Source: Cytophagales bacterium (GTDB lineage Bacteria > Bacteroidota > Bacteroidia > Cytophagales > Cyclobacteriaceae). From it: a DNA stretch of 49,803 nt. Below the pieces are notes generated by a model that saw only the letters and a list, made by a program, of their open reading frames with translations, ran no database searches and was not told the origin of the DNA. Positions 1 through 8,809 of this stretch are shown one piece after another (position 1 is the first letter of the stretch; each line of letters opens with the position of its first letter). Location of the stretch: positions 1 through 49,803 of the forward strand of contig WGNT01000014.1 in assembly GCA_016124425.1 (NCBI GenBank), given 5' to 3'. The position numbers were made by a program, and so were the translations under genes.

Positions 1-255
1 CAACAAGTAATTAAACCCCCTTTGATCACATTCAGCTTTCATGGCTTCTACGCTTGCCACCCAGTATTCTGTCTGCAACGTCTCGAAAGAAATACCTATG
101 GTTGGTCCTTGTTTTTTGGGATGGCAACCATTCAATAGCAGCAACAAACAGGCGGCCAGGAGCAAGCACATCTGCCACTGAGGTGCTTTCTTGCTGCTGT
201 CATAGCTGATCGACAGCGGTTGTTTCTTCCTTGTATTTAGATAAAGCTGGATCAT
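1..255 (-). CDS. Periplasmic sugar-binding lipoprotein of ABC importer (partial, N-terminus only)
   Basis: The first 85 codons are visible; the rest lies beyond the left edge. The product starts at 255 and has a hydrophobic stretch ending in a lipobox (LLLNGC, Cys44), so it should be a lipoprotein. After the Cys comes TIGISFETLQTEYWVAS, the first beta-strand and helix of the RbsB-type periplasmic binding fold. It lies 3 bp after the permease stop and on the same strand, so it is the last visible gene of the importer operon. The start is uncertain: Met29 just before the hydrophobic core is an alternative, but it would leave no positive charge in the signal peptide. The sugar bound cannot be told from this fragment. 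Confidence 0.82.
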   Translation of the reverse strand, partial: MIQLYLNTRKKQPLSISYDSSKKAPQWQMCLLLAACLLLLLNGCHPKKQGPTIGISFETLQTEYWVASVEAMKAECDQRGFNYLL

Positions 256-258
256 GGG

Positions 259-1233
259 TTACGCTGCCGTTTTCGTTCTTAAAGCTTTTTGTGCGCTTTT
301 GTGGCGCAGGCTGTCGATCATTACAATCAGAAAAATAACCATACCCGTTACCACCGGGTAAAGGTAGGGGTCGGCGTTGATGACTACAAGCCCATTTTGT
401 ATTGCCTGTATCAGCAGTGCTCCTACTAAGGTACCGGGTAGTATGTTTCCTTTACCCCCAAAGAGGCTGGTGCCGCCAAGTACTGCCGCGGCAATGGCCA
501 TAAACTCATTTTGGTAGCCAAAAGTTGGCGAAACCGCGCCTAGTTGGGCGAGGGCTACAAGTCTGCCTATCGCCGCACATAGCCCACAAATAAGATATAC
601 CCCAATTAGTATCCGATCTACCGGAATTCCAGCCTTGCGGGCTTTGTCGGAATTGTGCCCTATTGCATATACCTGCCTGCCAAACTGCGTACCAGACAGC
701 ACAAAATGCGCCAATAGCAGCACCACTAGCAAAATCAAAACAGGCATCGGAATGCCAAGCAGCCGGGAGGAGCCAATCTGTAGAAAGGACTCGGGAAGGT
801 TGATGGCGCGTGTTTCAGAGATGAGCAACCCCAGGCCCCGACCTGCGTAGAACGTAGCCAAGGTTACAATGAAGGGGATAATCCTCAGGCGTACAATGAA
901 AAATGCATTAACCAAGCCGAATAGCATCCCGACTGCAAGTGCCAGCGGAATGGCCCACCAGAGTGACAGCCCGCTGATTACCAATTTGCCCGAAACCACG
1001 CCGACCACAAACATGGCCGAGCCTACCGAAAGATCAATGCCGGCTGTAAGCAGCACAAAGGTCATACCGATAGCCAGAATGGCAAGAGACGAAGATTGTA
1101 TGAGTATATTTACCAGGTTGCTGCTCACCAGAAATTTGGGCGATAGCAAGCTGAAGCTCAGTAGCACCGCCAATAGCAACACAACGGTAGCATGCCTTAT
1201 CATCAGTCGGACGATTGCTCGGAGTATCTTCAT
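259..1233 (-). CDS. Sugar ABC transporter permease (RbsC-like), second permease of the operon
   Basis: A 324-residue inner-membrane protein of the BPD_transp_2 family (ribose/xylose/galactose-type permeases). It is almost entirely hydrophobic and contains the family landmarks GIDLSVGS (near residue 66) and AAAVLGGTSLFGGKG (near residue 250), which contacts the ATPase. Its start overlaps the ATPase stop by 4 bp, typical of translational coupling. Length is normal for the family. Together with the permease at 2804-3829 it probably forms a heterodimeric channel, as many related importers use one permease as a homodimer. Substrate is not deducible. Confidence 0.9.
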   Translation of the reverse strand: MKILRAIVRLMIRHATVVLLLAVLLSFSLLSPKFLVSSNLVNILIQSSSLAILAIGMTFVLLTAGIDLSVGSAMFVVGVVSGKLVISGLSLWWAIPLALAVGMLFGLVNAFFIVRLRIIPFIVTLATFYAGRGLGLLISETRAINLPESFLQIGSSRLLGIPMPVLILLVVLLLAHFVLSGTQFGRQVYAIGHNSDKARKAGIPVDRILIGVYLICGLCAAIGRLVALAQLGAVSPTFGYQNEFMAIAAAVLGGTSLFGGKGNILPGTLVGALLIQAIQNGLVVINADPYLYPVVTGMVIFLIVMIDSLRHKSAQKALRTKTAA

Positions 1234-2750
1234 GTTGGAAGGGTTTCGGATTGTTTGTGAAGGGCAGCTTCCAGAATCGCGTTACGGTCAAACATCGGCT
1301 TGGTGAACGAGGCTGTAATGCGCCCTTGACTCATCACCAGTATGCGGTCGCACAGCCCAAGCAACTCCTCCAGCTCAGAAGAAATCAGGAGCACACTGGA
1401 GCCCTTTTCTACCAATTGGTTGATAAGGCCATAGATTTCGCGTTTTGCACCAATGTCTATTCCCTTGGTGGGTTCGTCGAGAATGAGCAGTTCGGGAGCT
1501 GTGAGCAACCATTTGGCCAATACCACTTTTTGTTGGTTGCCGCCGCTCAGGGTGCTTACCGGCTGTCCGGTCACGCTGTTGTAGCGGGTTTTGGCGGACT
1601 GCACAGTGTCACTGACCTGACCCCCGGCGCGCTTCCGGTCTATGCGCCGGAATATCCCCCTGCTAAACCGAGAAAGCGCAGCTAGCTGCACATTTTTTTG
1701 TATATCCATACCGAGTAGTAGGCCTTCCTCGCGGCGGTCTTCTGTTAAAAACGCCATTCGGTTTTTAATAGAATCGGCCGGATTGGGCTTTTGAATCAGC
1801 CTTCCATTCAGGTAGATGTTGCCTGTGTCAAAGCGGTCAAGGCCGTACAGGATGCGGGCCATTTCTGAGCGACCAGCCCCCACCAGCCCGTAAAAACCGA
1901 CCACCTCCTGTCTGTTCAAGTGGAAATCAAGGGCGGTGACAAATCCCTTAGCCGTCAGGTTTTCTACCAGTAGCAGTCGCTTGGTGTCGGGCAATACCTT
2001 TCGCGCTGGAAAAAATTCGGACATTTCCCTGCCTACCATCGCTTTTACCATGCCCTGTATATCAACCGCTTCCTTTACGTCCAGTTTCACCAATTCACCG
2101 TCGCGAAGAACCGCAATGCGGTCCGCCAGCAAGTGTACATCGTCAAGGTTGTGGCTGATGTAAATCATGGCGATGCCCTTTGCCTTGAGTTGAAAGACGA
2201 GCTCAAACAACTGATTGGCCTCGTGCCGGGAAAGTGACGTGGTAGGCTCATCAAAAATGATAATTTGCGGATGGGCACTGAGTGCTTTGGCAATTTCAAC
2301 CAGCTGCTGTTGGGCTGGACTTAGCTCCTCTACCTTTACTTCAGGACGGATTTGCAGGCCTACTTGGCGGAGTAGTTCGACAGCCCTTTCCCGCATAGTG
2401 CGGCGGTCAATCAAAGAAAAGCCGGCCAGCTTCTTTATTGGGAACTGGTTAATGAACAGGTTTTCGGCAATACTGAGATTTGGGAAAAGGTTTAGTTCCT
2501 GATGAATGAAAGCGATACCCTTTATTTGTGCAGCTATGGGTGAGTCGGGCAGGTATGCGTTACCATTGAGCTGCATGTCTCCATCCGAGGGTGTAAAAAC
2601 TCCGCCCAGTAGGTTCATAAGGGTGGATTTTCCGGCTCCGTTCTCCCCGATAAGTGCAAGAATCTGCCCTCGCTCAAGGGAAAGAGAAATGCCTTTCAGC
2701 ACTTCTACCTTTCCAAATGATTTTCTGATATTTTGCAGTTTGAGCAGCAT
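1230..2750 (-). CDS. Sugar ABC transporter ATP-binding protein (RbsA-like, two ATPase domains)
   Basis: A 506-residue cytoplasmic ATPase with two fused nucleotide-binding domains, like RbsA/XylG/MglA. The first domain has Walker A GENGAGKST, a signature region LSPAQQQ and Walker B IIIFDEPTTS. The second has a degenerate Walker A (GLVGAGRSE), an intact LSGGNQQK signature and LLILDEPTKG. That asymmetry is normal for the family. I start it at the Met at 2750 (MLLKLQNIRKSFGK), where homology to the family begins. The open frame continues upstream to 3191, but that extension lies inside the neighbouring permease gene in another frame and looks non-coding. It energises the two permeases on either side. 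Confidence 0.92.
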   Translation of the reverse strand: MLLKLQNIRKSFGKVEVLKGISLSLERGQILALIGENGAGKSTLMNLLGGVFTPSDGDMQLNGNAYLPDSPIAAQIKGIAFIHQELNLFPNLSIAENLFINQFPIKKLAGFSLIDRRTMRERAVELLRQVGLQIRPEVKVEELSPAQQQLVEIAKALSAHPQIIIFDEPTTSLSRHEANQLFELVFQLKAKGIAMIYISHNLDDVHLLADRIAVLRDGELVKLDVKEAVDIQGMVKAMVGREMSEFFPARKVLPDTKRLLLVENLTAKGFVTALDFHLNRQEVVGFYGLVGAGRSEMARILYGLDRFDTGNIYLNGRLIQKPNPADSIKNRMAFLTEDRREEGLLLGMDIQKNVQLAALSRFSRGIFRRIDRKRAGGQVSDTVQSAKTRYNSVTGQPVSTLSGGNQQKVVLAKWLLTAPELLILDEPTKGIDIGAKREIYGLINQLVEKGSSVLLISSELEELLGLCDRILVMSQGRITASFTKPMFDRNAILEAALHKQSETLPT

Positions 2751-2803
2751 GCACCTAGGAGTTAAATGGGTTTTAAGCGTAGAATTTCTATTGGTTTGGA
2801 GAT

Positions 2804-3829
2804 TTAGGTGAGTTTCCGCACCTGCATTAGGTTTAACAGCGCGGCCAGTAATATCACCAGACCTTTTACAATCATAATCAGGAAATAGGAAAGGCCCAGC
2901 AGATTTAAACTGTTGTCCAACAGTGTCATAAATACCGCTCCTACTACAGTCCAGTGAATTTTGCCCACGCCTCCAAACAGACTGGTGCCCCCGATTACTA
3001 CTGCCCCGATGACGTCGAGCAAAATGTGCTGACCCATAACCGGAGATCCGGTTTCGAGTCGGGCGGTGTACAATATAGACGCAACGGCCGCACAGCAGCC
3101 ACTTAGGACATAGGCTTTGACGAGTGTTTTGCTCACCGGTACACCGGATAGGTAGGCAGTTTTGCTGTTCATTCCTGAGGCCAGTAACCATTCGCCAAAC
3201 AGCGTTTTATTGAGGAGAAACCAGGCCGCTGATATTACGATTAATCCAATCAGCAAGGGATAGGGGACAAACAGCAGACTGGAATAGGTCAAGTTCACAA
3301 AATTTTCCGGAAGCAGGTAAAGGTTTTGAGAGCGGGTAAGCCAGATTGCCGTCCCGCTAAAAAGTATCATGGTAGTTAGGGTAACCATAAAGGCAGGCAT
3401 GCCTAGGCGGGTAACGGCCAAGCCATTTAAAAACCCGATGAGACCTCCAGCCAAAACCATCGCCCCCAAGCCCATCACCATGCGGAGCCAAACCGGTTCT
3501 ACAAGGGCTGTCATATCGCTCAGCAGGTAGCCTCCGATTATGCTGGCCATGGCGACCACGGATGTTACCGATAGGTCTATACCAGCTCCAAGCATCACAA
3601 AAGTTTGTCCAACCGCTACAATCATGAGTGGCATCAGGTTAAAAAGAATATTCCATGAGTTATTGACGGTAAAAAAGCCAGGGGCGATGAATGCCATGAC
3701 GAGATAGTAAAACAAACACACATAAACAATGGTGTTTTCCGGATTGCGAAGTAGGTTTCCTATCAGCTTATTGCTTGAGCCGGCTTCAGGGTTGTGTTTC
3801 AACGCTTCGCTGTCGGTCTTTGATTTCAT
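2804..3829 (-). CDS. Sugar ABC transporter permease (RbsC-like), first permease of the operon
   Basis: A 341-residue polytopic membrane protein of the BPD_transp_2 family. It has GIDLSVTS (near residue 83) and the ATPase-contact region GAVVIGGTSLFGGVG (near residue 285). It is clearly a paralogue of, not a duplicate of, the permease at 259-1233: the motifs agree but most of the sequence differs. It is the first gene of the visible operon (permease, ATPase, permease, binding protein), with 53 bp before the ATPase start. No regulator sits next to it in this window. Confidence 0.9.
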   Translation of the reverse strand: MKSKTDSEALKHNPEAGSSNKLIGNLLRNPENTIVYVCLFYYLVMAFIAPGFFTVNNSWNILFNLMPLMIVAVGQTFVMLGAGIDLSVTSVVAMASIIGGYLLSDMTALVEPVWLRMVMGLGAMVLAGGLIGFLNGLAVTRLGMPAFMVTLTTMILFSGTAIWLTRSQNLYLLPENFVNLTYSSLLFVPYPLLIGLIVISAAWFLLNKTLFGEWLLASGMNSKTAYLSGVPVSKTLVKAYVLSGCCAAVASILYTARLETGSPVMGQHILLDVIGAVVIGGTSLFGGVGKIHWTVVGAVFMTLLDNSLNLLGLSYFLIMIVKGLVILLAALLNLMQVRKLT

Positions 3830-4204
3830 ATTTCAGGCAATCTGTGGGTTTAGCTGTTCGACACCAAGTAAGCATAAAATCAAATATACGGTTTATTTGC
3901 AGGGATATCAATTCACAGATTTCGCAGGGATTTGACTTAATTTTTCCGATTGCGGGGCACGCATGCAGGTGCAACACGTTTAGCGGCCCACTTGCCGGAT
4001 GATTTTTTCAAGGTAAACAAAGGCAACTAGTAAATGAAAAAGCGGGTGAAGCCGGCAGTTTTTTCCAAAACCGCATCGAATTACAACCTCCATCGTGTTG
4101 GAAAAAATCATCCAAACCAAAACGTTGGACTTCATTCTCAAGCATGCCTACCGTACTAGCTAGCGACGGTAAGCTCGGCAAGAGTGGAGAGGTAGCATGA
4201 AAAA
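3830..4204. other. Gene-free stretch between ABC importer and pafA
   Basis: This 375-bp stretch lies upstream of the importer operon and downstream of pafA. Short open frames exist but show no protein-like composition or family resemblance. It should hold the importer promoter, although no clear TAnnTTTG element stands out. A perfect 13-bp inverted pair (GGATGATTTTTTC at 3997-4009 and its complement at 4101-4113) lies inside it. The arms are about 90 bp apart. Confidence 0.5.
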
Positions 4205-5848
4205 CTAGTCACCGTCTACGATTTCCCAAATAGGTTGGCCCGTAGCGCCATTGGGGAGGCGGGTTTTTAGGATCATAGCCAAAGTAGGAGCAATGTCTGT
4301 AATGGTCGCGTACCGGCTGCTACTGCCTGCTTTTATGCCCCAGCCATAAAATACGATAGGTACGTGCGTATCGTAGGTAAATCCGGTGCCGTGGGTGGTG
4401 CCTCTGCTGGAGTCGGTAAGCCAAGCAGCATCCAAAATTACGAGCACATCTCCAGAGGCTTTATGGTTAAAGCCCATTTGCAGCAGGCTTTTTCTTCCCA
4501 ACGTGTATTCGTAGCTTTTCATGGCATGTGCTGTGTAGGTTTCTTTGACGCCTTCAAATCGAAGGAGGAAATCCGCTATATCATGTTGCATTGCTAGCAG
4601 ATCTTGTCCTTTTTCTCGAATAAGTTGGTGGTTTAAAAACAGCTGTTCATTGGAGAAATTTTCGATCCAATCTCCCTCCCCGTATTTTTCGTTGGTATAT
4701 CCTTTAAGCTGGGTAAGGACGAAGCGCGTATTTAGGCTGCCTGCCGGTACGCGTTCCTGCTGCATATAGCGCACCACATCGGCTACGCCATGGTCTGCAG
4801 TGAGAAAAACAAGGTATTCCCCTTTGCCGATTTCGTTGTCCAAGTGCGTGAAAAACGCAGCCAGGTCACGGTCTAGCCTCAGGTAAGTATCTTCCAGTTC
4901 GATAGAAGAGGGACCAAAGGCGTGTCCTACGTAATCGGTAGAGGAGAAGCTTACTGCCAGAAAATCTGTTTCGCCTCTTTTTCCTAGTTGTTCTCCCGCC
5001 AATGCGGCATAAGCCATATCCATGGTCAGCGAATTGCCAAAAGGGGTGCTGCTAATCATGCCTAGTCCGCTGTTATTTTTCAAAAGCTCAGGTAGCACAT
5101 AAGGAAACACAGGCGCTTGTTTTCCAATAGGTGGGGATTCAAATTCATTATCATCATCTACACTTTGAAGATACGATTCTATAGGATAAATCGGCTCCCA
5201 GGTTTGACCCAAGTATTTTTTTGGCAGTTGCCTTTCGTTGAATTCCTTCACCCATTGCGGAAGGGATTCGCCATAATAGGTCGAATTCATAAATTCCCCG
5301 GTTTTTCCATCGTACCAATAGGCATCACCCAAGTGCCCGGCAGGAAGGGCTGCACCGCGGTCTTTTATCGCTATACCGACTACCTTAGATCGCTTGTTTG
5401 TTGCAAACTGTAGCTCGTCGGTAATCGTTGTAGTAAGCATGTTTCGCGGGGAAATCTGACCTGCGGACGCACTCCCGCCCACCGCGCTTACTGTGCTGTC
5501 CTCGGCACAATAGATTGTCCTGCCAAGTTTCCTCACATACCAGTCATTGGCGATTATACCGTGCGTGGCAGGTGTAGTTCCTGTATATACAGAGGCATGA
5601 CCTGGCCCAGTATAGGTGGGGATATAATTGTAGTGCCCATTTGTCATCATGAACCCCTTATCCATCAGTCGCTTAAAACCGCCTTCCACATAGCGGTCGT
5701 GAAACCTATAAAAATATTCCTGTCGCATTTGATCTACAACTATGCCCACGATCAGCTTGGGACGTTTTAATTGCTGCTCCGAATCGGACGTTTGAGAGAT
5801 GCCCATCAATGGCAGGCATAGTAGGAGTATGCTACAATATAACCTCAT
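4205..5848 (-). CDS. pafA: PafA-type alkaline phosphatase, exported
   Basis: A 547-residue exported phosphomonoesterase of the alkaline phosphatase superfamily, closest to Elizabethkingia (Chryseobacterium) PafA, which releases phosphate from monoesters in the periplasm. A Sec signal covers roughly residues 1-20. The nucleophile is Thr80 in PTYTGPGH. Asn101 and the pair Lys162/Arg164 (in IKDRG) match the substrate-binding Asn, Lys and Arg known in PafA at almost the same numbers. Zinc ligands can be placed at Asp39 (VVDQM), in DYVGH, in TADHG and at the His of DTHVP. All catalytic residues look intact. In Bacteroidota these enzymes often work constitutively and are not strictly phosphate-repressed. 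No Pho box was identified. Confidence 0.93.
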   Translation of the reverse strand: MRLYCSILLLCLPLMGISQTSDSEQQLKRPKLIVGIVVDQMRQEYFYRFHDRYVEGGFKRLMDKGFMMTNGHYNYIPTYTGPGHASVYTGTTPATHGIIANDWYVRKLGRTIYCAEDSTVSAVGGSASAGQISPRNMLTTTITDELQFATNKRSKVVGIAIKDRGAALPAGHLGDAYWYDGKTGEFMNSTYYGESLPQWVKEFNERQLPKKYLGQTWEPIYPIESYLQSVDDDNEFESPPIGKQAPVFPYVLPELLKNNSGLGMISSTPFGNSLTMDMAYAALAGEQLGKRGETDFLAVSFSSTDYVGHAFGPSSIELEDTYLRLDRDLAAFFTHLDNEIGKGEYLVFLTADHGVADVVRYMQQERVPAGSLNTRFVLTQLKGYTNEKYGEGDWIENFSNEQLFLNHQLIREKGQDLLAMQHDIADFLLRFEGVKETYTAHAMKSYEYTLGRKSLLQMGFNHKASGDVLVILDAAWLTDSSRGTTHGTGFTYDTHVPIVFYGWGIKAGSSSRYATITDIAPTLAMILKTRLPNGATGQPIWEIVDGD

Positions 5849-5896
5849 GAAAAAGAACGGTAAGTTGGTTGGTGACAGACAAAGGAATATAAACGA

Positions 5897-6550
5897 TTAA
5901 TCTTTATTCTTAAGATCTCCCCGCTTGATGGACTGTATGAATTGCGCCCACGCAAAAGGATTTAGCAGCGGAAGAGGTCTGGGGCCATATCTGTCCATCC
6001 CCTGCATCATTTGCATGTTGGTGAACTGCCTGAAGTTTTCGTTTCCCGAAGCAGGCATCTCTTCTGCCCACCTAAGTAGAAGCTGTGGGCTTAGGTTGCC
6101 ACGGTTTAGCGGTCTCTCTTCTTCTATGTTAAGGGCCAAAATAGCGTTTTTGAATTCTTCTTCGGTAGGATACGGCATGACTTGCACCTCTGCGAGCGCA
6201 AATTCATCCTCTACCATGGTAAGGATGTAACTTAGCTTGTCTTCCTGGATATTATCGGGAACTTTGATTGCCTGTCTTTTTAGTCCAATAAAGGAAAACA
6301 CCACGCTGTCGCCCGCAATCACGGGCATGGAAAAGTACCCAAAGCGGTTACTGCTCGTTCCACGGCCTTTTTTAGGGACATAGATATTTACCCCTGGAAT
6401 GGCAACGGTACTGTCAGCATTCAGGATAATACCTGATAATTGCACGATTTTCCGCTCTGGATCATCCTGTGCATTCGCGGTTCCTGTACCGATGAAGCAC
6501 ACGACTAGAACCAAAAACAGTAAGAGGGAATTTGACGTTGATACTTTCAT
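5897..6550 (-). CDS. Secreted carboxypeptidase-regulatory-like domain protein
   Basis: A 217-residue protein with a Sec signal peptide (about residues 1-27, ending TANAQ). It has one CarboxypepD_reg-like beta-sandwich (about residues 36-115: LSGIILNADSTVAIPGVNIYV through SFIGLKR). This is the small domain that also starts SusC proteins. The C-terminal half (EEEFKNAILALN onwards, rich in Met, Pro and Arg) resembles nothing I can name. Many Bacteroidota carry such stand-alone proteins, and their function is unknown. It lies upstream of pafA on the same strand with 48 bp between, so co-transcription is possible. Confidence 0.8.
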   Translation of the reverse strand: MKVSTSNSLLLFLVLVVCFIGTGTANAQDDPERKIVQLSGIILNADSTVAIPGVNIYVPKKGRGTSSNRFGYFSMPVIAGDSVVFSFIGLKRQAIKVPDNIQEDKLSYILTMVEDEFALAEVQVMPYPTEEEFKNAILALNIEEERPLNRGNLSPQLLLRWAEEMPASGNENFRQFTNMQMMQGMDRYGPRPLPLLNPFAWAQFIQSIKRGDLKNKD

Positions 6551-6676
6551 TGATAAACGTAACGGCGATTTGCAAAGCAGTGTTTCAGACTTGGTTTCAA
6601 AATAAAGTAGCTAGTTACACTATTTTCAAATGAATTACTTACTTTGACTGGTCTATTAATTGTTAAAATTAATCAA

Positions 6677-7060
6677 ATGCGGCTAAAAAACATAAGTTTA
6701 AGTTACGGAATGCGCGTATTTAAGGCGCTTTCGGAAGAACCTCGGGTCAGAATTCTGCATTTACTGATTCAAAACAAAGAATTGTGCATCTCCGATCTGG
6801 AACATATACTGGATTTCACCCAAACCAAAACAAGCCGGCATCTGAGTTATCTCAAAAATGCGGGCCTTGTCGGCAGCAAGAAAATTGACCAATGGACCTT
6901 TTATTACTTACTGGAAGAAAATTCCGAAATCATTCAGCAGATTTTTAAGTTTATTCAAAAAGACAACCGACTGATCAAAGATCAGGAAATTTTTGACATT
7001 CTGTTCTCTAACCGAGAACTCGCGCAAAACAAAATTCAGGAAAATAAATATGACAGTTAG
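6677..7060 (+). CDS. ArsR/SmtB-family winged-helix transcriptional regulator
   Basis: A 127-residue HTH regulator. The pattern ALSEEPRVRILHLLIQNKELCISDLEHIL, followed by QTKTSRHLSYLKNAGLV, is the classic ArsR winged helix with its recognition helix. No CxC metal-binding motif is present; the one Cys in ELCISDL is a position found in several non-metal members as well. The start is set at the ATG at 6677, because the open frame further upstream offers only a TTG at 6644. The YjjG-like gene starts 6 bp after its stop, so the two probably form an operon. The inducer is unknown. Confidence 0.85.
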   Translation: MRLKNISLSYGMRVFKALSEEPRVRILHLLIQNKELCISDLEHILDFTQTKTSRHLSYLKNAGLVGSKKIDQWTFYYLLEENSEIIQQIFKFIQKDNRLIKDQEIFDILFSNRELAQNKIQENKYDS

Positions 7061-7066
7061 TCCCAG

Positions 7067-7765
7067 ATGATAAACACCTACAAGCACCTTTTTTTTGACC
7101 TCGACCATACCCTTTGGGATTATGACAAAAATGTTGCGGAATCCCTTTCAGAGCTGTATGAGCATTTTCAGCTGCATACACTCGGCATCCCTTCGTTTGA
7201 AGCATTCTTCAATGCGTTTGAACAAGTAAATTACGGGTTATGGGATAGCTTCAATGTGGGTACGATCTCCAAGGAGGAATTGAGAAAGGTCCGGTTTAGA
7301 AGGATTTTCCAGTCAGTAGCCGCTGATCCAGACCTTGTCCCAGAGCTTATGGAAGCTAATTTCATGACTGCTACGTCTTCTAAACCTCATGTCATTCCCG
7401 ATACTTTCAAGATATTAGACTATTTAAAAAATTCCTACAGACTGCATGTGATAACCAACGGATTTGATGAAAGTCAAACCCAAAAGATGAATGCCTCAGG
7501 TTTAACCGGCTATTTTGATCTTATTGTCACTTCGGAAACGACTGGACACCGAAAGCCTGACAAACGGATCTTTGAGTACGCGTTAACAAAACTGGATGTC
7601 CGACCGTCGGAATGCCTTATGATTGGAGATAACCCACTTTCTGATATTGCAGGGGCGCAAAATGCTGGTATGGATCAGGTCTTTTTCAATCCAAAGGGCA
7701 TTGCTTGTGCAGTAAGGCCTTCCTATACCATACAAAAGCTAATGGAGCTTAAGGGGATATTGTAA
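7067..7765 (+). CDS. yjjG: YjjG-family noncanonical pyrimidine nucleotidase (HAD hydrolase)
   Basis: A 232-residue HAD-superfamily phosphatase. The nucleophile motif is FFDLDHTLWDYD (Asp11, Asp13), the first residues after a short N-terminus. Later come the motif II Thr in VITNGFDE, the Lys of TTGHRKPDK and motif IV in GDNPLSDIAGA. The early DHTLWDYDxN pattern is characteristic of YjjG proteins, which dephosphorylate noncanonical pyrimidine nucleotides and so clean the nucleotide pool. It follows the ArsR-type gene by 6 bp and converges on hepT. A short palindrome (TTGTAATTTACAA) spans its stop codon. Confidence 0.87.
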   Translation: MINTYKHLFFDLDHTLWDYDKNVAESLSELYEHFQLHTLGIPSFEAFFNAFEQVNYGLWDSFNVGTISKEELRKVRFRRIFQSVAADPDLVPELMEANFMTATSSKPHVIPDTFKILDYLKNSYRLHVITNGFDESQTQKMNASGLTGYFDLIVTSETTGHRKPDKRIFEYALTKLDVRPSECLMIGDNPLSDIAGAQNAGMDQVFFNPKGIACAVRPSYTIQKLMELKGIL

Positions 7766-7787
7766 TTTACAACTGTTCGACTTGCTT

Positions 7788-8126
7788 TTAAAACTCGTGA
7801 TTTAAGATGTTTTTCATTATATTTTCGAGCCTATCCAAATCCTGTGTAGCATAGTAGATTCTTTCCACTTTTATTCCATGGTAAACGTGTATTATGAAAT
7901 TTCTAAATGAGCGGGGGATATGCCACGGATAGTCGTATTTAGCCAAAATATCTTTATCCATGTATCTAAACGCCTCTCCAATAATTAAAAATTGAAACTG
8001 GACAGCACTTTGAATTTTTTTATCTTTTAAGAATTCCGTTTCGTCTGTTTCAGCAACAAATTCTCTTATTAGACGAATAGCCTCCAGTACATGCTCAACT
8101 CGTTCTTTTGGTGTGGGCTTATCCAT
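7788..8126 (-). CDS. hepT: HepT-like toxin (HEPN ribonuclease, DUF86)
   Basis: A 112-residue all-helical HEPN protein. The catalytic motif Rx4HxY is intact: Arg75, His80 and Tyr82 within SFRNFIIHVYHG. HepT toxins act as RNases and are silenced when their MntA partner adds AMP to the motif Tyr. The start overlaps the antitoxin's end by 8 bp (8119-8126), so the pair is translationally coupled, with the antitoxin first. Length is normal and nothing appears broken, so an active module is likely. Confidence 0.9.
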   Translation of the reverse strand: MDKPTPKERVEHVLEAIRLIREFVAETDETEFLKDKKIQSAVQFQFLIIGEAFRYMDKDILAKYDYPWHIPRSFRNFIIHVYHGIKVERIYYATQDLDRLENIMKNILNHEF

Positions 8127-8709
8127 AAATCTTTACAAGATTTTGAGACGCTGTTTCCCAGGCAAAGGGGTACAATTGTCCCTTTTCGACCAAATCTACT
8201 TTTCTGTTTATTTTTTGTTCTATGGAATGAGCAATATCCATTAAATCGAACATCGAATATTTCCGTCGTTCATTTAATTCCACCATAATGTCTATATCAC
8301 TAGTTGACTTAGCTTCTTTCGCTACCATCGAGCCAAAAAGCCAGGCGGAGGAAACTCTTCCGTCCTTTTTTAGCACTTCTTCAATGCCACTTATAAGCAT
8401 GGGCATTTCTGACCTTACCATTGTCCTGTAGTAAACTTTTTCCTCCGCAACCTGAAAAGCTTCCAGAGCCATATCCTCATCTCCAACCTCAGCCACCAAC
8501 TTATCAGACAGCCAAGAAACTAGCAAATCATTTTCCTTTACCTTAAAAAATTCAGCCAATTTTATCACCTGCCCACGGCTTGCATTTCGATGTCCTCGCT
8601 CAATCTTACTTAAAATTGCCTGGTCTATGTCAAGGTATGCCGCAACTGTCCGCAATGGCAATTCCTTTTCTTCCCGTAATTTTCTTATCGTTAGGCCTAA
8701 GCTATCCAT
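8119..8709 (-). CDS. mntA: XRE HTH-MNT nucleotidyltransferase fusion, antitoxin of HepT
   Basis: A 196-residue protein with two parts. Residues about 5-65 form an XRE-type helix-turn-helix (LGLTIRKLREEKELPLRTVA... ILSKIERG). Residues about 100-196 form a minimal nucleotidyltransferase with GSx10DxD (Gly126-Ser127, Asp138, Asp140) and a third acidic residue in KVDLV (Asp172). Typical MntA antitoxins lack the DNA-binding half. Here neutralisation (AMP transfer to HepT) and operon autorepression may sit in one polypeptide. The link residues 66-100 are acidic and helical. It is the first gene of the pair. Confidence 0.88.
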   Translation of the reverse strand: MDSLGLTIRKLREEKELPLRTVAAYLDIDQAILSKIERGHRNASRGQVIKLAEFFKVKENDLLVSWLSDKLVAEVGDEDMALEAFQVAEEKVYYRTMVRSEMPMLISGIEEVLKKDGRVSSAWLFGSMVAKEAKSTSDIDIMVELNERRKYSMFDLMDIAHSIEQKINRKVDLVEKGQLYPFAWETASQNLVKIYG

Positions 8710-8809
8710 AACTCGGAATTTTCATAGTATTGCTATAAAATAATTTTGAACAAATTCGTTTTGATTAGTATTGTCAAAAATAGAAAATTTTGAAATAGGT
8801 TTTTTAAAT

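Noticed and set aside
869..1306. Plus-strand open frame over the permease/ATPase junction
   Set aside because: It is an antisense shadow of two well-supported minus-strand genes.
2751..3191. N-terminal extension of the ATPase reading frame upstream of 2750
   Set aside because: It overlaps the neighbouring permease gene in another frame, its sequence lacks protein-family features, and the ATPase domain starts precisely at the Met at 2750.
3775..4002. Small open frames in the gap upstream of the importer
   Set aside because: They overlap each other on both strands, have skewed composition and no recognisable features.
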